From Methanothermobacter sp. (GTDB taxonomy: Archaea > Methanobacteriota > Methanobacteria > Methanobacteriales > Methanothermobacteraceae): DNA of 64,000 nucleotides. The stretch's first letter is position 1; every line of letters starts with the position of its first letter. Under the pieces are notes generated by a model. That model searched no databases, had not been told where the DNA came from, and was given only the letters and a program-made list of their open reading frames with translations. Positions 36,976 through 45,359 of this stretch are shown here, one piece after another. The position numbers were made by a program, and so were the translations under genes. The stretch is taken from contig NZ_JASFYE010000005.1 in the NCBI RefSeq assembly GCF_030055425.1, forward strand, positions 74,815 through 138,814. The letters run 5' to 3'.

Positions 36976-38247
36976 ATGAAAACCCAGCTGCGGAGGGAGC
37001 TGACCCTCTTTGACACGGTTAACCTTGTAATCGGGACCATAGTGGGGGCCGACATCTACATCGTGGCTGCCTATGGTGCAGGTAGCCTTGGCCCGGCCTC
37101 CATAATGGCCTGGTTCCTGGCCGGCCTCATGGCCGTGGTTATTGCACTTGTATTCTCTGAGGCCTCCAGGATCCTCCCTGTGACCGGGGGCCCCTATGCC
37201 TATACCTGTGAGACCCTTGGACGTTTCGCAGGCTTCATAACCGGGTGGTCCCTCTGGGTTTCCTCGTGGATAGCCATAGCGGTGTTCCCCATAGCCTTCG
37301 TCTACTACCTTGAGTACTTCATCCCCCTTAATGCCATCTGGGAGGCCCTCGTCAAGGTCCTCTTCATAGTCTCACTCACACTCATAAACATCGCCGGGGT
37401 TGGGAGGGCCGGTAAGGTGAACGATTTCCTGACGGTCCTCAAGGTGGCGCCGGTGCTCCTCTTTGCAATCCTGGGGGCGGTGTACCTCGCCCTCAACCCC
37501 GCAACCCCTGCAGGTAATTACACGCCCCTGGCACCCATGGGCCTGGGGGCCCTTGGCGGTGTCACCGTCCTGGTGTTCTGGGCCTACGTTGGATTTGAAC
37601 TTGTAACGGTCCCTGCAGATGAGGTTAAGAATCCTGAGAGGAACATACCCCTTGCCATAACCCTCGGGATGGTCTTTGTGATGCTATTCTATCTCCTCAC
37701 CAATGCCGTTATCCTTGGTCTTGTACCCTGGAGGGTCCTTGCGGCCTCAAACGCACCCCTCACGGTTGCCGGCTACAGCCTCATGGGTGGACTTGGGGCC
37801 CTTATACTCACTGCAGGTGCCGTGTTCTCGATTGCGGGTTCAGAGGAGGCAGGGATGCTCTCAACCGCCAGGCTGCTCTTTGCCATGTCCAGGGATGGTT
37901 TCCTTCCGCGTCTCCTCTCCAGGGTCCACGGGAGGTTCGGCACACCCCACGTCAGTATCCTGGTCCAGAACCTCACGGCCCTTGCAGCTGCACTCACCGG
38001 TACAGCGGCTGGGCTCATTGAACTATCTGTTTTAACCCTTCTGCTCCCCTACGCGACAACCTGCGTTTCACTGGGGATACTTCGAAGGAGAGATGGCGCC
38101 AGGATTCCTGTGAAGAGTGTCCTGGGTGTCCTTATCTGTATTTACCTCCTCCTGAATACCACACCATGGACCATCATCGACGGCTTACTCCTTATCATGG
38201 GGGGCGTACCCCTCTACCTCATCTTCAGAAAAAAGAATCTGAATTAG
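36976..38247 (+). CDS. APC-family amino acid/polyamine permease
   Basis: 423 residues with 12 predicted membrane helices. The first helix begins LFDTVNLVIGTIVGADIYI, the glycine-rich substrate-binding motif of the APC superfamily. FSEASRILPVTGGPYAYT and GFELVTVPADEVKNPERNIP are further family signatures. Likely imports an amino acid by cation symport; the substrate is unknown. No ribosome site is evident before the ATG. Confidence 0.88.
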   Translation: MKTQLRRELTLFDTVNLVIGTIVGADIYIVAAYGAGSLGPASIMAWFLAGLMAVVIALVFSEASRILPVTGGPYAYTCETLGRFAGFITGWSLWVSSWIAIAVFPIAFVYYLEYFIPLNAIWEALVKVLFIVSLTLINIAGVGRAGKVNDFLTVLKVAPVLLFAILGAVYLALNPATPAGNYTPLAPMGLGALGGVTVLVFWAYVGFELVTVPADEVKNPERNIPLAITLGMVFVMLFYLLTNAVILGLVPWRVLAASNAPLTVAGYSLMGGLGALILTAGAVFSIAGSEEAGMLSTARLLFAMSRDGFLPRLLSRVHGRFGTPHVSILVQNLTALAAALTGTAAGLIELSVLTLLLPYATTCVSLGILRRRDGARIPVKSVLGVLICIYLLLNTTPWTIIDGLLLIMGGVPLYLIFRKKNLN

Positions 38248-38253
38248 CTGTGG

Positions 38254-38351
38254 GTTCAGTACCCACTAAATGATGTGTGGAAGTACGCCTCCACATTATT
38301 AGAACCCGAATCACCAGGCTCGTTCAGTACCCACTAAATGATGTGTGGAAG
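38254..38351. repeat. Spaced direct repeat B: two identical 30-mers, 38 nt apart
   Basis: The same 30 bases, starting GTTCAGTACCCACTAA and ending GTGTGGAAG, lie at 38254-38283 and 38322-38351. The 38-nt spacer is unrelated. Repeat and spacer lengths mimic a CRISPR unit, but only two copies exist and the sequence differs from the Methanothermobacter CRISPR repeat as I remember it. The site lies between two convergent genes. Confidence 0.8.
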
Positions 38352-38431
38352 GAGTAGCAGGATAAAAATGTAGGTTAACAGTACACAGATCATTATTGTT
38401 GAGTGTCTCAGGGCACGTGGATGTCCACCAT

Positions 38432-39580
38432 TTACACGCAGGTAGCATGGCCCAAGAAAAGGATGGAACTCAAAAAACTATCAATGTGTTCCAGGGCCCA
38501 GTCGAAAAGTAAGTGCAGGTCTCCGGTTTTCCATGTCATGGTGAGGGTATACATGATCCTGCTACTCTCCTGTGCCAGGTATGGCAGGATAAGCGCCGTG
38601 AACAGAATCATCGGCCCAAAGAGGATGGGAAGGGATACTGTTGCCAGGATACGATCCCCTGACTCCTCAGGCTTTATCAGTTGCCGGATTGATAGATACA
38701 GAAATGCGAATGGGGTGAAAATCAGGGCCCCCAGGACCATTGGCAGTTCACTCCGTGGCCTTTCCTTCAGTAATATGTATATGGCTGTAGCCGTAAGGGC
38801 TCCCATTACCAAGGTGCCCGCCAACTCAGCTCTGAAAATTATCAGTATGAACTGGGCGAGGGTGAGTGCTGTGAAGGCGTATGAGATGACTGTGAGTGCC
38901 CTGAAGGGGTATGGGTAGATGGACTCCGGGGGGTCCTCCTCGATGGGGACACCGTTAGCTGTATCAAGTGCTATTTTAAGGCATTTCTCAGAGGCCCATT
39001 GGTTCCCGAGTGCCTCAAAAGCCTCTGACTTGCCGATCCATACCGGGGCATTCCCTGCATCCAGCTTGATGGCCCTATCAAAGCATTCCAGTGCCTCCCG
39101 GTATCTTCCATGTTTATTCAGGGAGAACCCCATGTAGACCCATGATTGGGCATGGAGTGGATCAATGGCTGTGGCCTTTTCAAATGACTTCAGTGCCCCT
39201 TCATCTTCGCCCCACTGGTGAAGTATCAGGCCCCTTCCATACCATAGGGTGGCGTTACCGGGGTTCTCATTGATGGATGATTCATAGAGTTCAGGGGCCC
39301 TCCGGTAACAAGCGTCTCTCTCCTCATCCTCCCCGAGGATACTGTGGATGTAGCCCATCTTATGCCAGGCCAGTGGATGGGGACTTATTTTCGTGAGTCT
39401 CTCAAGGGCCTTCAGGGCATCCCTGTATCTTCCCATATTCTGGTTTATGTTACTCAGGAGCATCCATGCCGCCGGGTTTTCAGGGTCAGCCTCTGTAACC
39501 CTCCTGGTAATGTGGAGGGCCCTCTCCGGGGCACCCCACCCCAACAGAAATTCGGCGACTGCAAGCATGACCCTCTTCAT
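38432..39580 (-). CDS. TPR protein with C-terminal membrane domain
   Basis: 382 residues. The first 220 hold about six tetratricopeptide repeats (for example NPAAWMLLSNINQNMGRYRDAL and HAQSWVYMGFSLNKHG). The rest has about five membrane helices. TPRs usually scaffold protein complexes; this would present one at the membrane. A TATA-like box read as TTTATATATT lies about 35 nt before ATG 39580. Function unknown. Confidence 0.75.
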   Translation of the reverse strand: MKRVMLAVAEFLLGWGAPERALHITRRVTEADPENPAAWMLLSNINQNMGRYRDALKALERLTKISPHPLAWHKMGYIHSILGEDEERDACYRRAPELYESSINENPGNATLWYGRGLILHQWGEDEGALKSFEKATAIDPLHAQSWVYMGFSLNKHGRYREALECFDRAIKLDAGNAPVWIGKSEAFEALGNQWASEKCLKIALDTANGVPIEEDPPESIYPYPFRALTVISYAFTALTLAQFILIIFRAELAGTLVMGALTATAIYILLKERPRSELPMVLGALIFTPFAFLYLSIRQLIKPEESGDRILATVSLPILFGPMILFTALILPYLAQESSRIMYTLTMTWKTGDLHLLFDWALEHIDSFLSSILFLGHATCV

Positions 39581-39669
39581 AATACATATTCAAATATTAA
39601 TAATATATAAATGGTGGCTCAAGGATTCGCCGTCCCCCTCCCTGTAATAAACTCTGCAATGCTCTGATA

Positions 39670-41796
39670 CTATTGCTCTGAACCTTCACCTTCCCCCCTG
39701 TGGACAGTCTTGGCCCAGCGCCTCTCGCGCCTCCGTAGCATGTGAACCGTCGCGGCCACAAAGAGGGGTATGAGGTATAAACAGTAGGCCCAGTACTCAA
39801 TGGATAACAGTATGGTACGGGGTATGCTGTAGCCGTCCATCCTTATACCGCTCATTGTGAGTGGGAAGAACGCCACGGTTGATATTAGGCCTATTATGAA
39901 CGGGGCCTCCATCCTGAATCCGAAACCAGCGAGGTTGAGGATGAATACCACGTAACCCAGCATGACGAACCCTATGAAGATCATGGAGAAGAGGTAGAAT
40001 ATGGCGTCAAGCTTCCTGTGGAGTGCTATGGGGGCATCGATCATGGGGGCAAGGTAGACGAAGAGGGTCTCCAGGTTACCTGTGAGCCAGCGGGTCCTCT
40101 GCCTGAAGAAGGCCGGCCACTCACTCACCGCCTCCTGGAAGACCTCCGCCTCAGGGGAATACCTGACATGGTAGCCCCTGAGCATCAGCTTGACGCTGAG
40201 GTTCAGGTCCTCTGTAACCGCGTAGCCATCCCAGCCCCCTATCTCCTCCACGACCCTCCTCTTGACCAGCTGGCCGTTACCCCCAAGGAAGGCCGGGACA
40301 TCCATGTTCATCCTTGACCTCATGATAACGTTGCCGAATATGGCGAACTCAAGGTCCTGCATCCTGGTGAGGAGGTTCTCATCTGCATTGTACATCCTCA
40401 CCCTGGACTGGGCGCCGGCCACATCATCACCATCAAGGTAGGGGACTATGTTCCTGAGGAAGTCCGGTTCAACCCTGGCGTCGGCATCAAAGACCGCTAT
40501 GATGTCTCCCTCGGCCAGTGTCACACCATCGTTGAGGGCGTACCCCTTACCGTTGAAGGCGAAGGGGGCCCTCCTTGTCACAACCTTCAGGTGCCTGTAC
40601 CTCTTCACGAGGTCCTCAAGGATCTCGCCGGTACGGTCCGTTGACCCGTCGTTCACCACTATGATCTCATAGTTCCTCCTGCCGTTTACATGGTAGTCCA
40701 GGGATGATAGGGTCTCAACGCACCTCTCAATGGTGTTCTCCTCATTGTTGGCGGGGACTATAATGCTCACCATGGGCATTGAATCTGAAACAGGCCTTTC
40801 GGGTTTCCTGTAGCTGAATGAAAGATGCAGGAGACTGTAGACCACCGGTATGAATAGCGTGTACATGAGCCAGGTCATGCTCCGTGTTATGAAGCCGTAG
40901 GCTGCAAGTCCGAGTATCACCGAGGATACAAAGAAGACTCCTGTCTTCTCTATCTTCATCTCCTCTGCCTTGGTGACGATGACCTCATGCATCCTCCTTG
41001 AGTAATCCTCAGTTTCCTTAATGGTCTGTAGTACCACCTCGATCTCGGCCCTCAGCTGCTCGGTGCTGAAGGGCTTGAGGAGGTAACCGTAGGGTTCTGT
41101 CTCCAGTATCCTGGATAGGGTCGAGTCATCTGAGTAGGCTGTCAGGTATATCACGGGGATTCCGTGCTCACCCTGTATCACCTCCGAGGCCTCTATACCA
41201 TCCATTTCACCACGGAGGTAGACGTCCATGATGACAACGTCGGGCTGGAGTTCCGCGGCCGCTGATACAGCGCCCTCACCTGTATCCTCAACCCCCACTA
41301 CCCTGAACCCTGCCTCCTCCAGTTTATGGGAAAGGTCGGCTGCGACGATCGCCTCATCCTCCACCACAAGGACCCCTGGGACTGCCCCTGTCTTCCTATC
41401 CTTCGGGACCTTCAGGAGGTCCCTTATATCTGCCCGGTACCTTTTGAGTGCTGTTTCAACCGTCACCTTGAGTGTCCGGTCATCGTAGGGTTTGAGGAGG
41501 TAACCGTAGGCCCCGGCCCTCCTGGCCCTCCCTATGGTCTCGGGGTCAGAGTAGGCTGTGAGGAACACCACCGGGACTCTGAGTTCCTTCACTCTCCGGG
41601 CCACATCCACACCATCCATTTCGCCCCTCAGGACTATGTCCATGAGCACGAGGTCCGGTCTCTTCTCTGCTATCAGCTTGAGGGCCTCCTTACCTGTGGT
41701 CGCAACCCCAACGACACTGTAGCCCATATCCTCCAGTCTCATCTGGAGGTCAGATGCTATGAGTGCCTCGTCCTCAACTATCAGAATTGACGTCAT
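39670..41796 (-). CDS. Fusion of two receiver domains with a membrane GT2 glycosyltransferase
   Basis: About 708 residues. Receiver 1 (residues 1-125) has the phospho-acceptor Asp in DLVLMDIVLRGEMDG and the conserved FLTAYSD and LLKPYDD. Receiver 2 (about 140-260) repeats these: DVVIMDVYLRGEMDG, YLTAYSD and LLKPFST. Two membrane helices follow, then a family 2 glycosyltransferase with IIVPANNEENTIERC, VVNDGSTDRT, FDADARVEPDF, TEDLNL and RQRTRWLTGN, and three or four more helices. The glycosyltransferase part resembles cellulose-synthase-like processive enzymes. Phosphorylation of the receivers probably controls polysaccharide synthesis. ATG 41796 follows GGTGAT and lies 10 nt after polX. Confidence 0.88.
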   Translation of the reverse strand: MTSILIVEDEALIASDLQMRLEDMGYSVVGVATTGKEALKLIAEKRPDLVLMDIVLRGEMDGVDVARRVKELRVPVVFLTAYSDPETIGRARRAGAYGYLLKPYDDRTLKVTVETALKRYRADIRDLLKVPKDRKTGAVPGVLVVEDEAIVAADLSHKLEEAGFRVVGVEDTGEGAVSAAAELQPDVVIMDVYLRGEMDGIEASEVIQGEHGIPVIYLTAYSDDSTLSRILETEPYGYLLKPFSTEQLRAEIEVVLQTIKETEDYSRRMHEVIVTKAEEMKIEKTGVFFVSSVILGLAAYGFITRSMTWLMYTLFIPVVYSLLHLSFSYRKPERPVSDSMPMVSIIVPANNEENTIERCVETLSSLDYHVNGRRNYEIIVVNDGSTDRTGEILEDLVKRYRHLKVVTRRAPFAFNGKGYALNDGVTLAEGDIIAVFDADARVEPDFLRNIVPYLDGDDVAGAQSRVRMYNADENLLTRMQDLEFAIFGNVIMRSRMNMDVPAFLGGNGQLVKRRVVEEIGGWDGYAVTEDLNLSVKLMLRGYHVRYSPEAEVFQEAVSEWPAFFRQRTRWLTGNLETLFVYLAPMIDAPIALHRKLDAIFYLFSMIFIGFVMLGYVVFILNLAGFGFRMEAPFIIGLISTVAFFPLTMSGIRMDGYSIPRTILLSIEYWAYCLYLIPLFVAATVHMLRRRERRWAKTVHRGEGEGSEQ

Positions 41797-41806
41797 AAAA
41801 TCACCT

Positions 41807-43459
41807 TCAGTCCCCAAGCCACCTTCTGAGTTTCCTGATGCCCATGGTGTTTATCACATCATCCTGCTCTGCCCAGCCGCGCCTTGCGGTTATAACACCC
41901 CACCTGATGTTCTCAAGTGCACCCCGTGAGTGGGCGTCACTGTTTATTGCGATCCTGCAGCCTGCATCAACCGCCATCCGGACATGGGTGTCCCTGAGGT
42001 CCAGGCGGAGGGGGTTGGAGTTCACCTCCAGGGCGACTCCAAGTTCAGAGGCGCGTTCAACCACCCTCTCCATGTCAACCAGGGGGTCAGGTGACCCCAG
42101 GACTCGCCCGGTGGGGTGGCCTATTATATCTACCGGCTCATGCTCCATAGCCCTGAGTAGCCTTTCTGTGATGTTTCCAGGGTCATGGATGCTTGCAACA
42201 ACCAGGTCAAAGTCCTGCAGGATTTTATCAGGGACCTCGAGGCTTCCATCATAGAGTATGTTGACCTCAACACCTGCAAGGACCTCCACGTCCTCTATAC
42301 GCTCGGCGGCCCTTAGGTATGCATCCACATCGTCAATGTACCTTGCATGGTCGGTGAAGGCAATGTACTCCCGCCCGAGGATGGATGCGTACTCTGCCAT
42401 GTACTCCATTGCATCGATGCCGTCACTGAAGAGGCTGTGCATGTGGAGGTCCCCCCTGATATCTGAGAGATTTACAAGGTCCGGGAGTTTCCCCTCTGCT
42501 GCGGCGGCAACCTCACCACGGTTCTCTCTGAGTTCAGGTTCAATGTAGGTCAGTCCAAGTGCCTCCAGGACCTCTGTCTCTGTCCTCCCGGCGACCCTCT
42601 CATCCCCCCTGAAGAGGCCGTACTCACTGAGCTTCATTGAGGAGGAGATGGCTATCCTCCGTAGCTCCACGTTGAACTCCCATGAGCCTGTGAAGTAGAG
42701 AAGTGCCGAGCCAAAGACCTCGTCGTCGAAGACCCTGAGGTCACAGTCAAGGCCCTCCCTGAGGCGTACAGTTGACTTCCTGGGGCCCTTAACCACTACC
42801 TCATCAACAATGTCCATGGAGGTGAAGTGGTCCATGACCCTCCGCGGGTCGGTGGCTGTCACAAGTATGTCGATGTCCCCGACGGTCTCCCGGCCTCTTC
42901 TTATGGAGCCCGCCACCTCAACCCTCCTTACACCCTCAAGTTCAAGGAGCTCGGATTTTATCCGGGATGCTAGTGGGACAACGTAGGCGAGGGGTCTCCT
43001 GGAGATCCTTGACCTTGCAAGTTCAATGTTACGGAGTATCATGGCCTCCCTCTTCTCACCCATCCCCCTCAGCCTCCTTATACGGTGCCTCTTTGCCTGT
43101 TCCTCCAGGTCGTCCAGTGTCTTTATCCCCAGCTCCTCGTAGAGGAGTTTAACCGTCTTTGGACCCACACCCTCCACCGAGAGGAGGGAGTCAAGGTCCA
43201 CAGGGTATTCCCCTGCCAGTCTTTCAAGGAGTGAGAGTGAACCTGTGGATAGTATCTCCTCTATCTTTGCAGCGATGTTCTCCCCTATACCCGGGAGTTC
43301 CCTGAGCCTCCCCTGGGCTGCCACATCCTCTATGTCCTCCCCAAGAAATTCCACTGTCCTCGCGGCCCTCCTGTAGGCCTTTGTCCTGAATTCATCGCCC
43401 CTGAGTTCCATGTAGTCAGCAACACGGTTCAGAATATGGGCCACCAGATGGTTCTTCAT
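41807..43459 (-). CDS. polX: DNA polymerase X with PHP domain
   Basis: About 550 residues. Helix-hairpin-helix motifs come first (LRELPGIGENIAAKIEEIL, LSVEGVGPKTVKLLYEEL). The polymerase palm motif VAGSIRRGRETVGDIDILV supplies the metal aspartates. A C-terminal PHP phosphoesterase (GDLHMHSLFSDGIDAM, FTDHARYIDD, INSDAHSRG) gives 3'-5' exonuclease or endonuclease activity. PolX fills gaps in base excision repair. ATG 43459 (KNHLVAHILNRVA) matches the usual start; ATG 43480 is the alternative. Confidence 0.93.
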   Translation of the reverse strand: MKNHLVAHILNRVADYMELRGDEFRTKAYRRAARTVEFLGEDIEDVAAQGRLRELPGIGENIAAKIEEILSTGSLSLLERLAGEYPVDLDSLLSVEGVGPKTVKLLYEELGIKTLDDLEEQAKRHRIRRLRGMGEKREAMILRNIELARSRISRRPLAYVVPLASRIKSELLELEGVRRVEVAGSIRRGRETVGDIDILVTATDPRRVMDHFTSMDIVDEVVVKGPRKSTVRLREGLDCDLRVFDDEVFGSALLYFTGSWEFNVELRRIAISSSMKLSEYGLFRGDERVAGRTETEVLEALGLTYIEPELRENRGEVAAAAEGKLPDLVNLSDIRGDLHMHSLFSDGIDAMEYMAEYASILGREYIAFTDHARYIDDVDAYLRAAERIEDVEVLAGVEVNILYDGSLEVPDKILQDFDLVVASIHDPGNITERLLRAMEHEPVDIIGHPTGRVLGSPDPLVDMERVVERASELGVALEVNSNPLRLDLRDTHVRMAVDAGCRIAINSDAHSRGALENIRWGVITARRGWAEQDDVINTMGIRKLRRWLGD

Positions 43460-43855
43460 AAGGGCATATATATTGTGCATATTAGTTAACCATTTTTGCT
43501 TTCAGGCAAATGGCGAGGCCCTCAATACATCCATGTTTTCGTTGAGTGAATAGAGGGTTTACATGCAAACTAACATGCAGAATCTGAGTTGTGGTGAAGA
43601 GAGATTCATCTAGTTTGAAGAAACCAGGGAGTCATGACTGACGATATTGAACCCTAAGGATGGTGGAGCTTCTGATCCAGTGAATCAGTGAAAAAATGGT
43701 AGAATAAATAGTAGAATGAATACTCTGGTTATGAAATTCATTTGAATAAAAGGCCAAGAGGAAATATTAGAATTCCTGAATTAGCGGGACAAAAACATCA
43801 AAAAACCGAATTTTAGATGCCAGCTACTCTGGATCAGTTAAAAGATAAAATATTA
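43460..43855. other. Intergenic region of about 400 nt
   Basis: AT-rich, with many stops in all frames. I see no RNA gene, terminator hairpin or repeat of note. The AT-rich stretch nearest 43480-43500 probably holds the polX promoter. Confidence 0.4.
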
Positions 43856-44593
43856 CTAGAGGGACCCCATACCCTCAACGATCTCCCGAATCTTATCCTC
43901 GACATTTGAGCTGTTCTCAACCACGGTACCCGTGACTATGATATCTGCACCTGCGCCTGCAACCCTTGCGGCATCCGCACCGGTCCTTATACCGCCGCCC
44001 ACTATGAGTATCTGGTCTGTGCACCTCTTAACAAGGGATATCATCTCCTCAGGCACATGCTGTGGGGCACCTGAACCCGCCTCAAGGTAGAAGAGCCTCA
44101 TACCAAGGAACTCTGCGGCCATGGCATATGCTGCCGCAATGTCCGGTTTGTTCCTGGGAACTGGTTTGGTGTCTCCAACCCAGCCCACCGTACCCCCTGG
44201 TTCAACCACAAGGTAACCCATTGGGAGGGCCTCTATCCCCATCTTCTTAACGGCTGGCGCGCCCAGGGCCTGGGCACCTATGATCCAGTAGGGGTTGTTT
44301 GAGTTGAGGAGACTCATGAAGAATATGGCATCCGCGTGACGGCTGACACCTGTGGTGTTCCCGGGAAAAAGTATTATCGGGACATCTATGTTCTCCCTCA
44401 GAGCCCCTGCGGTGGCATCGAGTTCACTGGAATCAGTGGTTGACCCCCCGAGCATTATACCATCGGTACCACCCCTTATGGCGGCCTCTGCGATTTCAAC
44501 GGCCTCCTCAGGGATCTGCTCCTCAGGGTCTATGAGGGTAAGGTGTATCTTCCTCTCCCCAAGAATATCATGGAAATAATCTTCAACCTTCAT
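43856..44593 (-). CDS. Geranylgeranylglyceryl phosphate synthase
   Basis: About 245 residues, a TIM barrel of the PcrB-like family. HLTLIDPEEQ near the N-terminus, GIMLGGSTTDS, YLEAGSGAPQHVPE and the phosphate-binding IVGGGIRTGADAARVAGAGAD are family marks. It joins geranylgeranyl diphosphate to sn-glycerol-1-phosphate, the first committed step of archaeal membrane lipids. ATG 44593 is preferred; GTG 44602 is in frame upstream. No strong ribosome site. Confidence 0.93.
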   Translation of the reverse strand: MKVEDYFHDILGERKIHLTLIDPEEQIPEEAVEIAEAAIRGGTDGIMLGGSTTDSSELDATAGALRENIDVPIILFPGNTTGVSRHADAIFFMSLLNSNNPYWIIGAQALGAPAVKKMGIEALPMGYLVVEPGGTVGWVGDTKPVPRNKPDIAAAYAMAAEFLGMRLFYLEAGSGAPQHVPEEMISLVKRCTDQILIVGGGIRTGADAARVAGAGADIIVTGTVVENSSNVEDKIREIVEGMGSL

Positions 44594-44635
44594 TTTGAAC
44601 ACTCAGAAAAGTAATAAATGGGGGAGTGGGGCTGT

Positions 44636-44782
44636 TTAACCCCTTGGTTCCTTTGCCTTGTACCTTAATCCCTTGTAACCGCACTTCCTGCATGTCTTTG
44701 CAGTTGGTGGGTTCCTGGCGTTACATTTAAGGCAGATCTTGATATTGAATAGTCTGTTTTCTGCTTCCTCAAATCTTGCCAT
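44636..44782 (-). CDS. rpl40e: 50S ribosomal protein L40e
   Basis: 48 residues starting [17 protein letters not shown] four-cysteine zinc ribbon ([19 protein letters not shown]) is followed by [11 protein letters not shown]. Length and sequence match archaeal L40e closely. It ends 2 nt before the tsr3 coding region begins on the same strand, so it is likely in the same transcript. The gene is short and easily missed. Confidence 0.93.
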
Positions 44783-44784
44783 AA

Positions 44785-45294
44785 TTAGCCTCCTATGTAT
44801 TTGTTCTGAATCTCAACAACCTCACGGCTATCCCTAGCCCGGGAGTAAGCTTCAAGAAGTTCACGGTTGAGGTCCAGGAAGTGTGGACCCCACTTGAAGT
44901 AGGACATGATGTCAGACGCTATATCTTTCAGTCCAACTATATAAAGGGTTGCCGCCACGGCCTCTGCAGTTGATAGTATGCAGGGTTTTCCGTAGTTGGT
45001 GGGGTTTGCGGCCACCAGGAATGGCAGCGACCTGTGGTTCCCTGCGGTCTGGAATATGACCGATGACTTTCTTACCTTTTTCCATGAGCAGTCCAGGGCA
45101 GCGATGCCCCTCCTCATGACCATGTCACGGTCCTCGGGTGAGACTGCCTTCTCAGAAAAAGGGTTGAGGACAAGTGCACCTCTGGGTATCTGGTTGAGAC
45201 TATTTACTATTTTAAATTTTCCCTTCCTGCCCAGTTTAAGGCTGGTGCACTTCTTCCTGTCACACTCCTCTGCATGGTATACCACGATTCTCAT
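44785..45294 (-). CDS. tsr3: Tsr3-type rRNA aminocarboxypropyltransferase (DUF367)
   Basis: About 169 residues. [19 protein letters not shown] at the N-terminus, [29 protein letters not shown] and [11 protein letters not shown] near the C-terminus are diagnostic. Tsr3 transfers the 3-amino-3-carboxypropyl group from S-adenosylmethionine to a modified small-subunit rRNA base. The start ATG 45294 lies about 25 nt after the TATA box, so the messenger appears leaderless. Shares a transcript with L40e. Confidence 0.88.
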
Positions 45295-45316
45295 CAGGGT
45301 GATATTGGCAACACAC

Positions 45317-45323
45317 GTATAAA
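45317..45323 (-). promoter_or_regulatory. TATA box for tsr3-rpl40e
   Basis: Read on the minus strand, TTTATAC lies 23-29 nt before ATG 45294, the spacing expected for leaderless transcription. Confidence 0.5.
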
Positions 45324-45359
45324 TAATTTGGATGAATGGGGATACCAAAGTAACCTCTG

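Noticed and set aside
38254..38351. CRISPR array
   Set aside because: Only two repeats, one spacer, no leader and no cas genes; annotated as a direct repeat instead.
43560..43720. Possible C/D box small RNA in the polX upstream gap
   Set aside because: CTGA-like boxes occur but no matching RTGATGA box at the right spacing was found.
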